From Phaseolus vulgaris (lineage: Eukaryota; Streptophyta; Magnoliopsida; Fabales; Fabaceae): a stretch of DNA of 64,000 nt. The notes beneath the pieces are model-generated. The model saw only the letters and a program-made list of their open reading frames with translations, had not been told where the DNA came from and searched no databases. Numbering within the stretch: position 1 is the stretch's first letter; every line of letters begins with the position of its first letter. Below, piece by piece: positions 62,959 to 64,000 of the stretch. Both the position numbers and the translations under genes were made by a program. The stretch is from contig NC_023749.2 of the NCBI RefSeq assembly GCF_000499845.2, positions 22,447,451 to 22,511,450 on the forward strand, in the 5' to 3' direction.

Positions 62959-64000
62959 TGTACCGTCCCGTATCCGAGCGTTGAATAAGTCAAGGTCAAA
63001 GTCAACGACTGGAGAGTCAAAGTCAACGCAAGGCGTCGCCTAGGTGGAGAGACGCCAAGTGCCAGCATCGCCAAGAGGAAGCGTCGCCTAGGTGATGGCG
63101 TCGCCCAACCAGGGCGTCGCCAGATCAAACAGTGCTAAAGCAAGGCAATCACGGTGTGGTTCCCCGATACCCATGGGTAGGAAAGACCATGGAGGGAGCC
63201 ACGCCGTGGGAAGGCCTCAGGTCCCGATAGCCCGGGGCAGCGATAAAGAGAAGGAAAAGGTGGCTTCAAGGCCATAGTGATAGCATCAGTGGAGGGCAGC
63301 CTGACTCGTGAAGTACCTCTGCCGCCCCAGAGACGCCTTGGGGACAGATACGACTCAAGAGGAAGGTCACGCCCAGGGCAGCCGGGTGCAGGGTACGAGA
63401 GGAAGGCAGATACGCTCTCAAAGTAAGGGACTAGATGATTGGGGGCATGAGTTGGCACCCAAAACGTCACCCCTAGCGCAGTAGCACTCCCGAGCAGGAG
63501 GACTCATGCGCAAAAACGTCCCCAGATGGGCAGAAACGCCCCCAGATGGGGTCACGGCGTCGTGAGGCCCTCCACGTGTACAACAGCCATGTCAGAATGG
63601 AAACACCCTTTAGTCAGGTGCCAGGTAATTAAAGTCATTCAATACAGTTTCCCTTTCGAGCATTCAGGTACTATAATGGCTCCCAAGCGTTTCAACGTCT
63701 TAAATGCGCTATGTTTTCTAATTAAGTGCGCTGATTGAGTGCGTTACATTTGTAATTAAAGGCGCTTTAAGGCGCTTTAATGCTTGGGTAGTTTAAATAG
63801 CGCGGAGAATGTTGGAAACAGGGTTCGAACCTTTGGCAGATTTACCAGAACTCTCTAGTTGCTTGCTTGTGCTTCAAGGTTACGTACAAGTGACTAGGGA
63901 ATATCTTTGCCTGAGGGAGAGAACACACACACAATACACAGTTCATTTTACCACCTTCAGAGTGCCATACGCGGTGCTCAGAGACGTAGGTGAACAGTTT
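62959..64000 (+). repeat. LTR of an A-family Tat element (I), running off the window
   Basis: It begins TGTACCGTCCCG and matches the A LTRs in opposite orientation: TTGACTTTGAC-type repeats, GGCGACGCC units near 63050-63120, the CCATGG hairpin at 63171-63192, and a TTTAAATAG TATA near 63790. About 170 bp of the LTR should lie beyond the window. Whether it is a 5' LTR or a solo LTR cannot be decided here. Confidence 0.9.

Noticed and set aside
1..64000. tRNA, rRNA, snoRNA or miRNA genes
   Set aside because: Nothing resembling tRNA A/B boxes with a cloverleaf or rRNA sequence was noticed; primer sites are only short tRNA complements. A tRNAscan or Rfam search was not possible here.

Overview
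The window is a plant repeat region made almost entirely of LTR retrotransposons nested inside one another. I find no host protein gene, no rRNA, no tRNA gene and no CRISPR array. Plant Ty3/gypsy Tat-lineage pol (RT, RNase H, a second RNase H, then integrase), a Ty1/copia LTR with the classic initiator-Met primer site, and introns in retroelement genes all point to a dicot. A Phaseoleae legume is my guess from remembered similarity, not something I could test.

Left half. Element B (minus strand, decayed Tat element) occupies 1-1984 and 15706-22391 and is split by element A (minus strand, 1985-15705, TSD TCATC). After 490 bp of AT-rich sequence comes element C (22882-41235, TSD AATTT, same LTR family as A). 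C had already lost RNase H, integrase and most of its antisense gene when element K (24996-36479, TSD GCCGC) inserted at the deletion scar. A solo LTR (39535-40419, TSD AAGCG) sits in C's 5' LTR. Next come AT-rich DNA, a copia remnant (42180-43380) and an old LTR with primer site (43422-44261).

Right half. Element G (plus strand, decayed Tat) runs 45213-48601 and 59747-60591. It is interrupted by F (48602-59746, TSD AGTGT), an element with gag-protease but no RT. F is itself interrupted by E (51873-57587, TSD GAAAT), which keeps two almost identical LTRs and only an antisense accessory gene. G is cut at 60592 by Tat element H, H is cut by copia element J (61721-62958), and J is cut by another A-family LTR (I, 62959 to the window end).

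Common design of the Tat elements: LTR, primer site beginning TGGCGCC, gag-protease, RT, RNase H, second (archaeal-type) RNase H, integrase, a spacer rich in short inverted repeats, an accessory gene on the opposite strand (aORF2), a G-rich polypurine tract, LTR. The accessory gene has an intron in its 5' UTR, a phase-1 intron between an N-terminal domain and a coiled-coil exon, and a GACACGTGGC G-box near its presumed promoter. Extra ORFs in Tat elements are known in outline. What deserves a second look is the conserved promoter and intron structure, the tandem pair of aORF2 genes in element A, the stem-loops with compensatory stem changes, and a conserved splice-acceptor-like block in five diverged LTR families.
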